Source: Francisella halioticida
GTDB taxonomy: Bacteria > Pseudomonadota > Gammaproteobacteria > Francisellales > Francisellaceae
Length of the DNA stretch: 64,000 nucleotides
Direction: 5' to 3'
Assembly: GCF_002211785.1 (NCBI RefSeq)
Contig: NZ_CP022132.1
Location: 1,302,001-1,366,000 of the forward strand
The position numbers were made by a program, and so were the translations under genes. Positions 29,841 to 41,276 of the stretch are shown one piece after another; position 1 is the first letter of the stretch, and the number at the start of each line of letters is the position of its first letter. The notes beneath the pieces were generated by a model. The model did not search any database and had not been told where the DNA came from. It saw nothing but the letters and a program-made list of their open reading frames with translations.

Positions 29841-31147
29841 TCTTTAACAAAAAACTGTTCTAAATCTAAATCAAAATCTCTACCAAATTTTTCAAAATCA
29901 TACTCAGATATTTTTATTTCTAGCAAATAATTTCCCAGATCAGAAATAGCTTCATTATCAACTACGCCTAATTCATACATCATTGATCTAATTTTTGAAT
30001 ACTTAGGTGGTAACTCTAAAATTCCATTTATCCATGATTTATTAAAAAATGTTGCCAATGCTTCATAAAAAGCTTCTATCCCCTCACCTGTTTGCGCCGA
30101 CAAATATACTCTAGCTACAATACTAGTATCAGAATCTTCCAGCTGAGCAAAGCTTGGAGCAACACCTTCTAGTTTATCAATTTTATTGTATACACAGATC
30201 ATTTCTTTATCTACTATACCTATTTCTTTTAGAACTCTTTCAACTTGCTCAATATAACTTTTATAATCTTCATCAGCATAATCAATAACGTGAACTAAAA
30301 GATCTGATTCTATGGCTTCTTCTAAAGTTGCATGAAATGCTTCTACTAAATCATGTGGCAAATTTTTAATAAATCCTACAGTATCAGAAAATATCACTTC
30401 TCCTAACTTAGGTACTATTACTTTACGTAATGTTGGATCGAGGGTTGCAAAAAGCTGATCTTTTGCTAAAACATGAGCATCTGTAATTTTATTAAATAAT
30501 GTAGATTTACCTGCATTTGTATATCCTACGAATGAAATTGTTAAAATGTTATTTTTCTTACGCGAAGATCTACTTAAGTTACGATGATGCTTTACTCTTT
30601 CAAGTTTTTGAGTTATTTGCTTAATTCTCTGCCTAATTAAACGTCTATCGATCTCAAGCTGAGTCTCTCCTGGACCTCCTCTTACACCAATACCACCTTT
30701 TTGTCTTTCTAAGTGAGTCCAACCTTTTACTAAGCGTGTTGACTGGTAATTTAGTTGTGCAAGTTCAACTTGAAGTTTTCCTTCATGGGTTTTAGCTCGC
30801 AGTGAAAATATCTCTAGAATTAGTCTAGTTCTATCCATAATTTTACATTCAAGAAGCTTTTCTATATTACGTTCTTGAGATGGACTCAATGGATGGTTAA
30901 AAACTACTAAATCTGCTTTTATTTCATCACGTTTATTTTTTATCATCTCCATTTTACCCATACCACAGAAATATTTGATATCAGGTTCAGGATGATTAAA
31001 ATCCAAGCTCTCTAACACTATTTTATCTGCTGCTAGAACCAAACCTTCAAGCTCAGTCAAATCTGCATTAATCTCACGATGATATTTAAAATTTATATTT
31101 ACAAGTAGACACTTGCTACCTGCTTCATAAGATTGGAAAAATTCCAT
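29837..31147 (-). CDS. hflX: Ribosome-associated GTPase HflX
   Basis: The 436-aa protein has the glycine-rich HflX domain, with the family stretch GGIGVRGGPGETQLE before the G domain. The GTPase motifs are GYTNAGKST (G1), DTVGFI (G3) and YNKID (G4). HflX splits stalled or heat-damaged ribosomes. It follows hfq on the same strand after about 170 bases, preserving the miaA-hfq-hflX order apart from insertions. Confidence 0.95.
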   Translation of the reverse strand: MEFFQSYEAGSKCLLVNINFKYHREINADLTELEGLVLAADKIVLESLDFNHPEPDIKYFCGMGKMEMIKNKRDEIKADLVVFNHPLSPSQERNIEKLLECKIMDRTRLILEIFSLRAKTHEGKLQVELAQLNYQSTRLVKGWTHLERQKGGIGVRGGPGETQLEIDRRLIRQRIKQITQKLERVKHHRNLSRSSRKKNNILTISFVGYTNAGKSTLFNKITDAHVLAKDQLFATLDPTLRKVIVPKLGEVIFSDTVGFIKNLPHDLVEAFHATLEEAIESDLLVHVIDYADEDYKSYIEQVERVLKEIGIVDKEMICVYNKIDKLEGVAPSFAQLEDSDTSIVARVYLSAQTGEGIEAFYEALATFFNKSWINGILELPPKYSKIRSMMYELGVVDNEAISDLGNYLLEIKISEYDFEKFGRDFDLDLEQFFVKD

Positions 31148-31277
31148 TTAATCTGTGTGCTCCTAGCGAACATAAACATTTTGAAATAAGTATATCAGCT
31201 AATTATCTTTACGCCAGGATATGATACAAACAAATACTCTAAAATTACTTATGTTAGAGAGGGAAATTAAGATAGCT

Positions 31278-31296
31278 TAACTTAATTATTAAGTTA
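31278..31296. repeat. Perfect 19-base inverted repeat between hfq and hflX
   Basis: TAACTTAAT-T-ATTAAGTTA forms a 9-bp stem with a 1-base centre, just after the hfq stop. On the hfq (minus) strand it is not followed by a clear T-tract. It may therefore be a weak or attenuating terminator, or an operator-like palindrome rather than a strong terminator. Confidence 0.35.
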
Positions 31297-31318
31297 GTAG
31301 TGAAAATATATAGAGTTA

Positions 31319-31648
31319 TTACTCGTTAATATTACCTTCGTTTTCTTGAGCTTCTAGATCATCATAATGAACATCAGCAACACTCTCATCTTTATCTTCA
31401 TTTGAATTTTGATGATATGGATTAAAAGAACTATAAACCATTCTTACACTTTTAGCTGGTACTATAGTTGAAATGGCGTGCTTATAAACCATCTGATTTA
31501 CAGTATTTCTAAGTACGATACAAAACTGATCGAAGGCTTCTACTTGACCTTGTAATTTAATTCCATTTACAAGATATACTGATACGCTAACTTTTTCTTT
31601 TCTTAAAGCATTTAAGAACGGGTCTTGTAAAGATGATATTCTTGACAT
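31319..31648 (-). CDS. hfq: RNA chaperone Hfq
   Basis: The 109-aa protein has the Sm1 motif ([20 protein letters not shown]) and the Sm2 motif around VYKHAIST that lines the RNA-binding pore. An acidic, disordered C-terminal tail of about 35 residues follows ([17 protein letters not shown]). Hexameric Hfq pairs small RNAs with mRNAs. The acidic tail is distinctive and agrees with the length known for Francisella Hfq. It is preceded by AAGGAAG. The usual neighbour miaA is about 3.1 kb upstream, separated by the DUF3573 gene and an IS. Confidence 0.96.
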   Translation of the reverse strand: MSRISSLQDPFLNALRKEKVSVSVYLVNGIKLQGQVEAFDQFCIVLRNTVNQMVYKHAISTIVPAKSVRMVYSSFNPYHQNSNEDKDESVADVHYDDLEAQENEGNINE

Positions 31649-32402
31649 TGTTTCACTTCCTTTTAATTATTTTGTTATAGTTATTATTTTATCAAGTTTA
31701 ACAATTAAACTTCGCGGTATATTCTAACAATATTTAAGCTTATCGGCAAATATTAATTTCAAGCAGCAATAAAATACACATTCGTCAATTATCTATATAA
31801 ATAATAATATTCAGTAAATGGGTTTCTATTCTATTTTAAATATCGTTGAGATAAAATATGTATCACTCATCTTAACATTTTCTTACTACTTAAATACAAC
31901 GATAGGATTATGGAATGATTAAGGAAAGTTCGAATGGTATTCATCTTCAGAAGTTTTACTGTCTATATTAGAATATATATTTGGCTTTGAATATTTAGTA
32001 ACTCAACCAAAACAAGACTCATTAGTTAGAGATACTACAATGCAGCTACAACAACGAATAGAAAGCCTTCAAAATGAAATCAATCAATTAGAGTCTTCAG
32101 TTAAAGAAAATAATGATTCTTCATTCTCTACATATTCATCTGTAATAACTGATAATTCTGGATCTTCTAAAAATCCTCTTGATAAGAGTTTGATAAAACA
32201 AGATAGAGTAGAGATAATGCAAAATGTAAATGCAGATAACCAGATTATAGATTTAAAAAATGAACCATTAGGTGAGATTTTTAATACTAAAGGCGGAATT
32301 AATGTAAGGGGAACTCCCGCTATTACAAATAGAGGCCAAGTAGCATTTTAAACTGTCCCTGTTATTCAATACCACTTTATAAAATATTTTTATTCCTTGC
32401 TT

Positions 32403-33595
32403 TTATGCAGCATCTAAAATACCAGAATATACTTCATCAGGAGTCATATATCCAATACTAGAATGTAGTCTTTCATTGTTGTAAATATCAATATATTCTT
32501 TGATACCTACTTTAGCCTCTTTCATAGTTATATATGATGCCGGATAAACATTTTCATATTTCAGTGTTTTCCAAAATCTCTCAATTGCAATATTATCTAT
32601 AGATCTTCCTTTAGCATCCATAGATTTATTTATTTTATTATCAGATAATATTTTAATATGCTCTTTTGCTGTATATTGAGTTCCTTGATCAGAGTTAAAG
32701 ATATCAGGTTTACCATATTTAAATAACGCTTCTTTTAACACACTAGTTGTTAGATGTGTATCCATAGTATTAGAAATCTTCCAAGCTAGTATTTTCTTGC
32801 TATGCCAATCTATTATGGCTGCTAAATATGCATACCCACATTCTAGTCTAATATACGTGATATCAGCACTCCATACCTTATTAGCTTTATCTATAACAAC
32901 CTGATTCGTCTCATTTTTAAATACATTAAGTAAGTATGGATATTTCTTGTGTTGCTTATTAATGACAGTTGTCTTTTTTTTAGGATACAATGCCTTAATA
33001 CCCATTAATTCCATAGCACTTTTGATTAGCTTCCTTCCAACTAGAAATCCTAATCTATTTAGCAACTTTACTAGACTTCTCGTACCATAATATGGATGTT
33101 TAGTATGTATCAAATCTATTGCATTTAATAGTCTAATATCATCATTACTACTAAATTTTGATATTGGTGTATAATAGTAACACTCTTAGATACAGATAAT
33201 AGTTTAAGCTGATTATTTAAAGATAATTCTAGCTGATTATTTAAAGATAATTCTAGCTTAGTATCTACAGAGTTTACTCTATCATTTGATGATACCAAGC
33301 TTTTTAGCTTTCCCATTAAAAAATCCCTCTCTACTATTACCTCGACTAGTTTTTTACTTGTTGCATCTTTATCTTTTCTAAGCTCATCTATTTCCTGCTT
33401 ATACTCCTTAACAACAGAGCTTTTATCAAATGCTAAGCAAGCATTAGATAAAAATTGCTGCTTCCAATTATGCACGTTTTTAGGAAGTAAATCATACTTA
33501 CTTGCTATCTCATTAACTGTCATATCGCCTTCTAGCAATTCTATAATTACTTTAGCTTTAAAATCAGCTGTATACGTTACTCTTTTTTTACTCAT
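32403..33595 (-). pseudogene. IS3-family transposase, frameshifted (copy 2)
   Basis: The N-terminal part (33595 to about 33180) has the same helix-turn-helix and coiled coil as copy 1. It contains a repeated LELSLNNQ caused by a 24-bp duplication, then loses frame through a 1-base deletion in the VYYYTP region. The catalytic part (33113-32403) is open, includes AMELMGIKALYP without the copy 1/3 stop, and carries the DDE residues. The full-length enzyme cannot be made. Confidence 0.85.
33211..33258 (-). repeat. 24-bp tandem duplication inside IS copy 2
   Basis: The 24-mer starting GATTATTTAAAGATAATTCT and ending AGCT occurs twice in direct succession here and once in the other three copies. 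It is in frame (8 codons) and likely arose by slippage. Confidence 0.85.
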
Positions 33596-34818
33596 TTATC
33601 TATTTCCTAATTTATCTAGTTAAGTTTAACATCTAGGAATAAAAATCTTTCTAAAATCAGTAGCTTTTTCTGGGGACATTATACTTTTAGGTGCGTACTC
33701 TGGTAATAACGAAATTCCAATTGGACAAATTTCTTCAACATTATTTGCCACGACAGTATTAGGCCAAAGAGATAAGTTTGGAGATTATGAAATATTCTTA
33801 GGTGGATTTATTGGTATTGATGCACAAACTTGGTTTGGAAATAACTTAAGTAGAGTAGATTTTAATGGTAGACCAACTACTAGTTTTCGAGGAACTGGAG
33901 AAAACATATACCTTACAAAAGCTACATTATTTTTCTTAGCTAATGCTGGCGAGTATCTTACAGCATCATATGATCTTAGTGCAAATGAAGCTAGCGATTT
34001 TTTCATAAATAATGTTTTTGCAATATTTGGTAATCTTACAGTTTCTCCATTTTTTGTAACAGCTGGAAGAAGCCCTCTCACTGTTGCTAGCTTTGGTGGC
34101 GGAGGTAATTATACTAGAAGTGTTGCTAACTATCTTGGCGTTGGTCGAGCTACAAATGTATCTTTAAACTATAAGAGTGACACAACAAATATAAGTGTAG
34201 CTGCATTTGGAGCAGATGATCAAACAGCAAACTTTTCAGCTGGATTCTTTTATGGTAATTCATTGACAAAAGATTTATCAATAGGTTTTAATACTGGTTA
34301 TGTATATAACCTAAATGGTGCTGAAAATCTTAGTATACCAATAGTTGCTCCAGGGAAAACTATAGGAGTTTATAATATTGATACTAACGTAGCATATAAT
34401 ATTGGTACAGGTGCACTGCAGGTTAATATTGGGTGGGTTACTACCACAGGAGCTGCTGATTTTAATGGCACAGGAAATGATGTTTTACTGGAGCGTGGTA
34501 TTATAGGAGGGAACTATTCTTTAAACCTTGCCGAAAGAGACACCAATTTTACTGTTGGCTATGGCCAAACATATAATGCAGCTGCTGTTCCCATGTCTAT
34601 ACCAGCTAGTCCTTTTCAAGATGGTTTATCAGCATCTGGGATTAAGAATCAATTAGTTTTTTCTGCTCAACGTGCTTATTTTGATAACAACGTTCTATTT
34701 GGGTCAGAATGGGCATATCAAAAGTTTTATGATGGTAATAATATGAATACGATTACTTTAGATATTTCTATATATTTATAAACCTATCTAAACAATCTTT
34801 GATTTATTAAAAATAATT

Positions 34819-35742
34819 TTAAGCACTGAAAAAGTCTAAGACTTTTAATTCTTTATCATCATCCTCCATCTCAATAGTCTTAATCTCACCTTGCCAATTA
34901 CGAATCCAAGTTAATTGGCGCTTAGCAAGTTGGCGAGTTGATACTATACCTTTTTTAATAAACTCATCATAACCAATATCACCATCAAGATATTCCCATG
35001 CCTGTCGATATCCTACACTTCGAATAGCCGTAGTATTTTTTGTTAAATTCAAATTCTTTCTTAATTCCCGTACTTCATTTATGAAACCCTGATCCAGCAT
35101 TTGCTTAAATCTTAACTCAATATTTTTATGAAGTATTGATCTATCCTTTGGTACTAAAGCACAAAGTTTCAACTCTTCTTCTAAACCACCAACTTTTGGA
35201 GTTCTTACAAGCTTAGAATATTTTTGACCACTTATAATAATTACCTCAAGAGCTCGGAAGATTCTCTGCTGATCATTAGAATTTATTTTTTGTGCAGACT
35301 CAGAATCCATTCTCTTTAACTGCTCATGTAAAGACTGTAGTCCTTTTGCTTTTTTTTCTAATTCTAATGTCTGTCTTATCTCAGATCTACTCTCTGGTAA
35401 ACTAGACAAGCCTTCTATTAAACCTTTGAAATAAAGCATAGTTCCACCGACTAACAAAACTTCTTTATTTCTAGACCATATCTCTTTCTTAAGCTTATTA
35501 ACACTTGATATAAAGTCAGCAACAGAAAAGTTCTTAGTAGGTTCTATTATATCTATAAGGTGATGCTTTACATCTGCTTGTTCTCGTAACGTTGGCTTAG
35601 CAGTACCAATATCCATACCTTTGTAAACAAGTGAAGAGTCAACACTTATTATTTCTGCATTAATATTTTTGGCAATACAGATTGAAAGAGATGTTTTACC
35701 AGAAGCTGTTGGCCCAGCTATAGCATAAATTGATTTATTCAT
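34819..35742 (-). CDS. miaA: tRNA dimethylallyltransferase MiaA
   Basis: The 307-aa protein has the P-loop GPTASGKTS (residues 9-17), [33 protein letters not shown] and the C-terminal [14 protein letters not shown] region of MiaA. It adds the dimethylallyl group to A37 of tRNAs reading UNN codons. It abuts ppiD upstream by 1 base and so belongs to the end of the proteostasis block. Normally hfq follows immediately; here the DUF3573 gene and IS intervene. Confidence 0.95.
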   Translation of the reverse strand: MNKSIYAIAGPTASGKTSLSICIAKNINAEIISVDSSLVYKGMDIGTAKPTLREQADVKHHLIDIIEPTKNFSVADFISSVNKLKKEIWSRNKEVLLVGGTMLYFKGLIEGLSSLPESRSEIRQTLELEKKAKGLQSLHEQLKRMDSESAQKINSNDQQRIFRALEVIIISGQKYSKLVRTPKVGGLEEELKLCALVPKDRSILHKNIELRFKQMLDQGFINEVRELRKNLNLTKNTTAIRSVGYRQAWEYLDGDIGYDEFIKKGIVSTRQLAKRQLTWIRNWQGEIKTIEMEDDDKELKVLDFFSA

Positions 35743-37182
35743 TTAGATATTTTTGTAATTAACTTTGACAGGAATCTCTTTTTTAAGAGCTTGTAAATAA
35801 AAATTTAGCTCTTCTTGTTTATATAAATTAATTACCTGACTAGGAATATTATTTTTCTTAGCTGATTTAGCTGATTCAACCTTTGTAACCTTATAAACAT
35901 AAATATCACTATTTTCATTCTGATAAATATGATATTGATTATTATTGTTAAATAAAACATAGTTACTGAAGCCTTTATCAAAATTCTCTGTTTTAGAACC
36001 ACCATGTATAGTAGCCCTACTAAAACTCTGTTTTATATTTTTACTACTTTTAAGAGCATCTAATAGCTTTTGTGACTTCTGTATAGCTAATTCTTGAGCT
36101 TTTTTCTCAACATAAGCTTTTGTTATAGCATCTTTGACTTTATATAGTTTTTGTTGTGCGGCTAAGCTTGAATTATCTACTTGATAAACCAAAAGTTTAT
36201 CATTAGATATAGGTATGCTTGAGTATTTATCATTTTTTATGAAAAATAAGCTATTTTTAATGCCATCTAATGAGGAGTTAGTATTATCCGTAATATTTGC
36301 TATTCTTGCTTTACCCATTTCAGTCTTTAATTCACCTAACTTAATACTATCAACATTTTGAGTATAAGAATTAAATTGCTCTAATGCTTTTCTGTTTTGA
36401 ATAATTTTAGTAATAGTCTGTTTAGTTTTATCATCAAACTTTGTAAACAAATCTTGATGAGTATTAAAATAGTTTTTTAATACTTGGTTACTAATTTTAT
36501 CTTTTGATATAAAATCATTTTTTGAAATTATAAAATAATTAATTTTTTTACTAGCCGGAGTAACATATTCTGTCTTATGATCATAATAATACTTCTCTAG
36601 TTGTTGCTTAGTTGGTTTAATTTGTTCTTTTAGAGAATTTGGTGAAGTCTTGATATAATTTATTTGTTTATCTACAGAATAAATACTAGATAGTGATTTA
36701 TTTTCATAATCCGTTATAAATGAGGTTTGTGCTATATTTTGAGGGATTATTGTAGCTTGTATATTTTGTGACATTAATTGTTCTAACTTCCCCATACCTC
36801 CAAGATAGCTAACTACTTGTCTTAATTTATCACTTGAAAACTTTCCATCTTTACCAAAAAACATTGGATTATTAAAAATAGCAGATTGTAGTGCTAACTT
36901 AGATACGGCTATATTTTTTTGTGCTGCTGTCAACATTAAGTACTGATCTACCATTTGCGATAAAACTTGAACTTTCTGTTCTTTAGTTTTAGCATTTTGA
37001 GCATATTGCTGAAACTGCTGATAATTTATCTCATTATCTCCAATTTTTGCAACATAAGAACGACTACCTCCCATATTCGTAAAAAAGAAACTCATCCCAG
37101 AAATTACAAATATAAAACTTATAGAAATAACCACTACCCACGTAAATGGTCCTTTAAATCGATCATTAAAAGACTGCAACAT
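35743..37182 (-). CDS. ppiD: PpiD-like periplasmic folding factor (SurA-N domain)
   Basis: The 479-aa protein has the PpiD layout. A short cytoplasmic start (MLQSFNDRFKGPFTW) leads into one membrane segment (about residues 15-34) and a SurA-N-like chaperone domain with VAKIGDNEINYQQFQQYAQN. E. coli PpiD has 623 aa. Here the protein is shorter, and I find no parvulin PPIase motif (no ARHILV or GGDLG-type segments), so it may be chaperone only. Its place after hupB and lon matches the lon-hupB-ppiD order of enterobacteria. Confidence 0.82.
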   Translation of the reverse strand: MLQSFNDRFKGPFTWVVVISISFIFVISGMSFFFTNMGGSRSYVAKIGDNEINYQQFQQYAQNAKTKEQKVQVLSQMVDQYLMLTAAQKNIAVSKLALQSAIFNNPMFFGKDGKFSSDKLRQVVSYLGGMGKLEQLMSQNIQATIIPQNIAQTSFITDYENKSLSSIYSVDKQINYIKTSPNSLKEQIKPTKQQLEKYYYDHKTEYVTPASKKINYFIISKNDFISKDKISNQVLKNYFNTHQDLFTKFDDKTKQTITKIIQNRKALEQFNSYTQNVDSIKLGELKTEMGKARIANITDNTNSSLDGIKNSLFFIKNDKYSSIPISNDKLLVYQVDNSSLAAQQKLYKVKDAITKAYVEKKAQELAIQKSQKLLDALKSSKNIKQSFSRATIHGGSKTENFDKGFSNYVLFNNNNQYHIYQNENSDIYVYKVTKVESAKSAKKNNIPSQVINLYKQEELNFYLQALKKEIPVKVNYKNI

Positions 37183-37235
37183 TTTTTCAACCCTGAATTA
37201 AGAACTCTTATTAAATTTATAAAACTATAGATAAA

Positions 37236-37266
37236 AAAAAGGGCATACTGTTAAGCACGCCCTTTA
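37236..37266 (-). terminator. Rho-independent terminator after hupB
   Basis: On the minus strand, GGGCGTGC and GTATGCCC pair as an 8-bp stem (two G-T wobbles) with a TTAACA loop. An A-rich 5' side and a run of eight T residues flank the stem. It lies about 25 bases after the hupB stop and would separate abundant hupB transcripts from ppiD-miaA. Confidence 0.8.
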
Positions 37267-37288
37267 AAAACTAATTTTTAAAGTTTTT

Positions 37289-37561
37289 TTATTTTACCGC
37301 ATCCTTAAGACCTTTACCAGCTTTAAAGCTTGGAACTTTAGAAGCTGCAATTTGAATTGTTTCGCCCGTTTTAGGATTTCTACCTTCTCTAGCACTTCTT
37401 TCTTTAACTTGAAAGGTACCAAATCCCACAAGTGTTACGCTATCGCCTTTCTTAAGAGCTTTAGTTACCGCATCAATAGTAGCGTCTAAAGTATTTCCAG
37501 CAACTTCTTTAGTAACATCTGCTTCTTTAGCTATAGCACTCACTAGTTCACTTTTATTCAT
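37289..37561 (-). CDS. hupB: DNA-binding protein HU (beta type)
   Basis: The 90-aa protein is a standard [21 protein letters not shown] at the start, the [21 protein letters not shown] arm with its DNA-intercalating Pro, and the closing [15 protein letters not shown] dimers bend and compact DNA. A good AAGGAG-type ribosome site precedes it, and a strong terminator follows. Confidence 0.97.
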   Translation of the reverse strand: MNKSELVSAIAKEADVTKEVAGNTLDATIDAVTKALKKGDSVTLVGFGTFQVKERSAREGRNPKTGETIQIAASKVPSFKAGKGLKDAVK

Positions 37562-37645
37562 CTCAAAACTCCTTTTGTTTTATAAATGGATATATTACCA
37601 ATTAACTTTATAACACTAAAAATACATCGTTTCAATACAAAAATA

Positions 37646-39970
37646 CTAAAAAACTCTTTCTAATACTTCTTTTATGTTATTTACAGGAGTAATTTCTAAT
37701 TTTTCTGTAATTTCTTTGTCTACATCTACAAGATTTTTAACATTCTGCTGAGGTATTAAAACTTCTTTAATTCTACCTCTTAAAGCTGCTAAAAGTTTCT
37801 CTTTTAACCCTCCTATAGGTAGTACATCTCCACGCAAGGTTACCTCGCCTGTCATTGCTATATCATTTCTTACTGGCTTATTTGTATATACTGATACTAA
37901 AGCTGTAGTCATTGCAATACCAGCACTTGGTCCATCTTTAGGAGTTGCGCCCTCTGGCACATGAATATGTACATCTTTTTTCTCATAAAAATCATCTTCA
38001 AGCTTATAATTTTTAGAGATTGAGCGCATCACACTAAAAGCAGCATCAATAGATTCTTTCATTACATCGCCTAAGCTACCTGTATACTTGACTTTGCCTT
38101 TACCCGGCATAGCTAAAGCTTCAATTGTAAGAAGCTCCCCACCTACAGATGTCCAAGCAAGACCTGTAACTTGACCTACTTTGGCTTTAGTATTCTTAAT
38201 ACCATAGTCAAACTGTTGAACACCTAAGTACTCTTCAAGATTTTTCTGAGTTATTGAAATTTTACCATATTCAGGATTTTTAAGGATATTCTTAACAGCT
38301 TTACGACAGATCCCATCTATTTTTTGCTGTAAATTTCTTACGCCCGCCTCTCTAGTATAGTATCTAACTACATCTAAAATAGCTTTTGGAGTAAAATTAA
38401 TTTCTTTCCTGGTTAAGCCATTATTATCTAAAGTCTTTGGTACAAGATACTGTTTAGCAATAGCTTGCTTTTCAAGCTCTGTGTAACCAGATAAATTGAT
38501 AATCTCTAATCTATCTCTCAATGCAGGATCTATATCTAGAGAATTAGCTGTGGCGACAAACATTACTTTTGATAAATCATAATCTATTTCAAGATAATGG
38601 TCATTGAAAGTATTATTTTGTTCTGGATCTAACACTTCTAACAATGCTGCTGATGGATCTCCTCTGAAATCAGAAGAAACTTTATCAATTTCATCTAATA
38701 GAAAGAGAGGATTCTCTGTCTTAGATTTAATTATTTTCTGGATGATCTGTCCTGGCATAGAACCTATATAAGTACGACGATGGCCTCTAATTTCTGACTC
38801 ATCACGAACTCCACCTAATGCCATACGTACATATTCACGCCCAGTAGCTCTTGCTATAGAGTGCCCAATAGATGTTTTACCAACTCCTGGAGGACCTACT
38901 AAGCACAAAATAGGGGCTTTGGTATTACTGTCTCTTTTTATCTGAACAGCTAAATGCTCAAGAATCCTTTCTTTTACCTTCTTTATACCATAATGATCTT
39001 TTTCTAGTACTTTTTCAGCTATACTAATGTCTTTTTTAACTTTAGTTCTTTTACTCCAAGGTAAAGAAAGAATAGTTTCAATATAATTTCTTGATACAGC
39101 TGATTCTGAAGAAGATGGTGGCATAGCTTTAAGTTTTTTGAGCTCTTTTAAGCATTTTTCTTTCGCCTCTTGAGACATTTTAGTATTCTCAATTCTTTTT
39201 TTCAGTGCAGAGACTTCTGATTCTTCATCAGCCTCTCCAAGCTCTTTATAAATCGCTTTTACTTGTTCGTTTAAATAATACTCACGCTGATTTTTATCAA
39301 CCTGTGATTTAACTCTATCTTTAATCTTAGCTTCAAGCTCAAGTATCTCTAATTCTTCATAAAGACATGATAATAATAGTAATGATTTCTTCTTTATATC
39401 AGATGCTTCAAGAATTTTTTGCTTCTTAATAATTTCTGAATTAAGAATTGTAGCAATCTCGTAAATAAACTTATGTGGCTCTTCTGTATTAATCAAAGTT
39501 GCTAACGTTTCTTTAGAAACTTTACCACTAATATCAACAAATCTTTTAAAAGAATCAGAAATAGATACTAAAATAGCCTTTAATTCTTTATCAACTTGAT
39601 TAGGACTATAATTATCATCAATATGCAAATTATCTAGACTTGCATAAATACAATCATTTTCAATTGTATATTTAGATACTAATCTTTTTGCGATACCTTC
39701 TACTATAACCTTTAAACTTCCATCAGGAAGTTTCATAACTTGAACAATTTTAGCTAATGTAGCTATATCATAGATATTATCTACAACATCTCCTGAGCTA
39801 GAGCCATTTTTTTGAGTTGCTAACAAAATATAATTGTTATGATTATTTGATGCCTGTTTAACTGCTTCTATCGACTTTTTACGCCCAATATTAAGTGGGA
39901 TAGTCATTGATGGATATATAACCACATCTCTTAAAGGGATAACAGGAACAACATTTAAGATTTCTGACAT
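37646..39970 (-). CDS. lon: ATP-dependent protease Lon
   Basis: The 774-aa protein has the LonA domain order: N-terminal substrate domain ([14 protein letters not shown]), AAA+ module with Walker [10 protein letters not shown] and Walker [11 protein letters not shown], and a C-terminal protease domain. The catalytic dyad is S682 (PKDGPSAG) and K725 (GGLKEK). It degrades misfolded and regulatory proteins in the cytoplasm. It lies 27 bases after clpX in the tig-clpP-clpX-lon-hupB-ppiD block. Confidence 0.97.
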   Translation of the reverse strand: MSEILNVVPVIPLRDVVIYPSMTIPLNIGRKKSIEAVKQASNNHNNYILLATQKNGSSSGDVVDNIYDIATLAKIVQVMKLPDGSLKVIVEGIAKRLVSKYTIENDCIYASLDNLHIDDNYSPNQVDKELKAILVSISDSFKRFVDISGKVSKETLATLINTEEPHKFIYEIATILNSEIIKKQKILEASDIKKKSLLLLSCLYEELEILELEAKIKDRVKSQVDKNQREYYLNEQVKAIYKELGEADEESEVSALKKRIENTKMSQEAKEKCLKELKKLKAMPPSSSESAVSRNYIETILSLPWSKRTKVKKDISIAEKVLEKDHYGIKKVKERILEHLAVQIKRDSNTKAPILCLVGPPGVGKTSIGHSIARATGREYVRMALGGVRDESEIRGHRRTYIGSMPGQIIQKIIKSKTENPLFLLDEIDKVSSDFRGDPSAALLEVLDPEQNNTFNDHYLEIDYDLSKVMFVATANSLDIDPALRDRLEIINLSGYTELEKQAIAKQYLVPKTLDNNGLTRKEINFTPKAILDVVRYYTREAGVRNLQQKIDGICRKAVKNILKNPEYGKISITQKNLEEYLGVQQFDYGIKNTKAKVGQVTGLAWTSVGGELLTIEALAMPGKGKVKYTGSLGDVMKESIDAAFSVMRSISKNYKLEDDFYEKKDVHIHVPEGATPKDGPSAGIAMTTALVSVYTNKPVRNDIAMTGEVTLRGDVLPIGGLKEKLLAALRGRIKEVLIPQQNVKNLVDVDKEITEKLEITPVNNIKEVLERVF

Positions 39971-39997
39971 AAACTTACTATACTCCTGTAAATTATT

Positions 39998-41254
39998 TTA
40001 GACTATATCTTTTAATTGTTTTTGCTCTTTTGCTTTACTAACTAATATAGGTTCTTCTTGCTCTAATATGACTTTATCATTAATAACAACTCTTTCAATA
40101 TCTTGTGAAGATGGTACATGAAACATCAATTCAAGTAGAGCATTTTCAAGAATGGTTCTAAGACCCCTTGCACCTGTTTTTTTAACTATTGCTTTCTTAG
40201 CTATCTCTATAAGAGCTTCATCTGTAAACTCTATTTCAACATCATCAAATTTAAATAGCTTAATATATTGTTTAATAAGAGCATTCTTAGGTTCTTTTAA
40301 TATTTTAACTAAATCTTCTTCTTTTAGTTCATTTAAAACTGTAACTATTGGTAAACGACCAATAAGTTCTGGAATAAGACCAAACCTTGTTAAATCTTCA
40401 CTCTCAACTTTTCGCATCAATTTTTCAGTATCAAGATTATCTTTTTGTTGAATAACATCTGCATTAAAACCAATACTTACTTTATCCATCCTGTGTTTAA
40501 CAACTTTTTCTATTCCTGCAAAAGCTCCTCCACAGATGAATAATATGTTTGAAGTATCAACTTGAATCATATCTTGGTTAGGATGCTTTCTGCCACCTTT
40601 TGGTGGTACTGAAGATACAGTACCTTCAATAAGTTTAAGTAAAGCCTGTTGAACACCTTCACCAGATACATCACGTGTAATAGATGAGCTTTCTGATTTT
40701 CTTGCAATCTTATCTATCTCATCAATATATATAATACCCTTTTGTGCTTTAACAACATTAAACTCAGAATTTTGCAATAAGCGTACGATAATATTTTCGA
40801 CATCATCACCAACATATCCTGCTTCTGTAAGAGTAGTTGCATCTGCAATAGCAAAAGGAACATTTAACTGTTTTGCTAAAGTTTGGGCAAATAATGTTTT
40901 TCCTGAGCCTGTTGGACCAATCAATAAAACATTACTTTTTTTAAGCTCTGTATCATCATCTTGTGTCACACTAGATATGATTCTTTTATAATGGTTATAT
41001 ACAGCAACAGATAGTACTTTCTTAGCATTATCTTGACCAATAATATAATCATCAAGGTATTTTTTTATTTCTATAGGTTTTGGCAACTCATCAAAAGTAA
41101 TATCTTGATTTGTATCCACTCCAGTTGTACTTTTAATTTTACTTGCGCACTTGCTCACACATTCATTACAAATATTACCATCTCTACCAGAGATAATACT
41201 TTTAACTTCTTGTTGCGATTTCCCACAGAAAGAACAATATCGAATTTTAGCCAT
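39998..41254 (-). CDS. clpX: ClpX, AAA+ unfoldase of the ClpXP protease
   Basis: The 418-aa protein has the N-terminal zinc-binding domain (C7, C10, C29, C32). The AAA+ core includes Walker A GPTGSGKT, Walker [13 protein letters not shown] and the pore loop GYVGDD. An IGF-type ClpP-docking loop appears as FGLIP. It unfolds tagged substrates and feeds them to ClpP. It lies 22 bases after clpP. Confidence 0.97.
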   Translation of the reverse strand: MAKIRYCSFCGKSQQEVKSIISGRDGNICNECVSKCASKIKSTTGVDTNQDITFDELPKPIEIKKYLDDYIIGQDNAKKVLSVAVYNHYKRIISSVTQDDDTELKKSNVLLIGPTGSGKTLFAQTLAKQLNVPFAIADATTLTEAGYVGDDVENIIVRLLQNSEFNVVKAQKGIIYIDEIDKIARKSESSSITRDVSGEGVQQALLKLIEGTVSSVPPKGGRKHPNQDMIQVDTSNILFICGGAFAGIEKVVKHRMDKVSIGFNADVIQQKDNLDTEKLMRKVESEDLTRFGLIPELIGRLPIVTVLNELKEEDLVKILKEPKNALIKQYIKLFKFDDVEIEFTDEALIEIAKKAIVKKTGARGLRTILENALLELMFHVPSSQDIERVVINDKVILEQEEPILVSKAKEQKQLKDIV

Positions 41255-41276
41255 TTTTAAACTAGATTTCCTTTAT

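Larger units (their letters stand above)
32349..33681 (-). mobile_element. 1310-bp IS3-family element, copy 2 (with 24-bp internal duplication)
   Basis: It has the same ends as copy 1, in reverse orientation, and is 1333 bp long. The difference from 1310 is a 24-bp tandem duplication (33211-33258) and a 1-base deletion near 33180. It has split the DUF3573 gene with little or no loss of target. No target duplication can be recognised. Confidence 0.88.
31934..34781 (+). pseudogene. DUF3573-type Francisella outer-membrane protein, broken by IS and frameshift
   Basis: Two halves of one gene flank IS copy 2. The 5' half begins at ATG 31934, 7 bases after AAGGAA. Its signal-peptide region is frameshifted (a TGA near 31988), and the reading frame resumes in VTQPKQDSLVRDTTM. 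A coiled-coil QLQQRIESLQNEINQLESS and GINVRGTPAITNRGQVAF follow. After the IS the frame continues ILLGAYSGNNEIPIGQI and runs 365 codons to TAA 34781. It is rich in Gly, Asn and aromatic residues in an alternating beta-barrel pattern and ends in a hydrophobic ISIYL. I recognise the pattern as DUF3573; the function is not established. It sits between hfq and miaA. Confidence 0.75.

Noticed and set aside
32341-33690. A 3-5 bp target duplication for IS copy 2
   Set aside because: The flanks GCATTT and TACTTT share only scattered bases, and no end placement gives a duplication consistent with the other copies.
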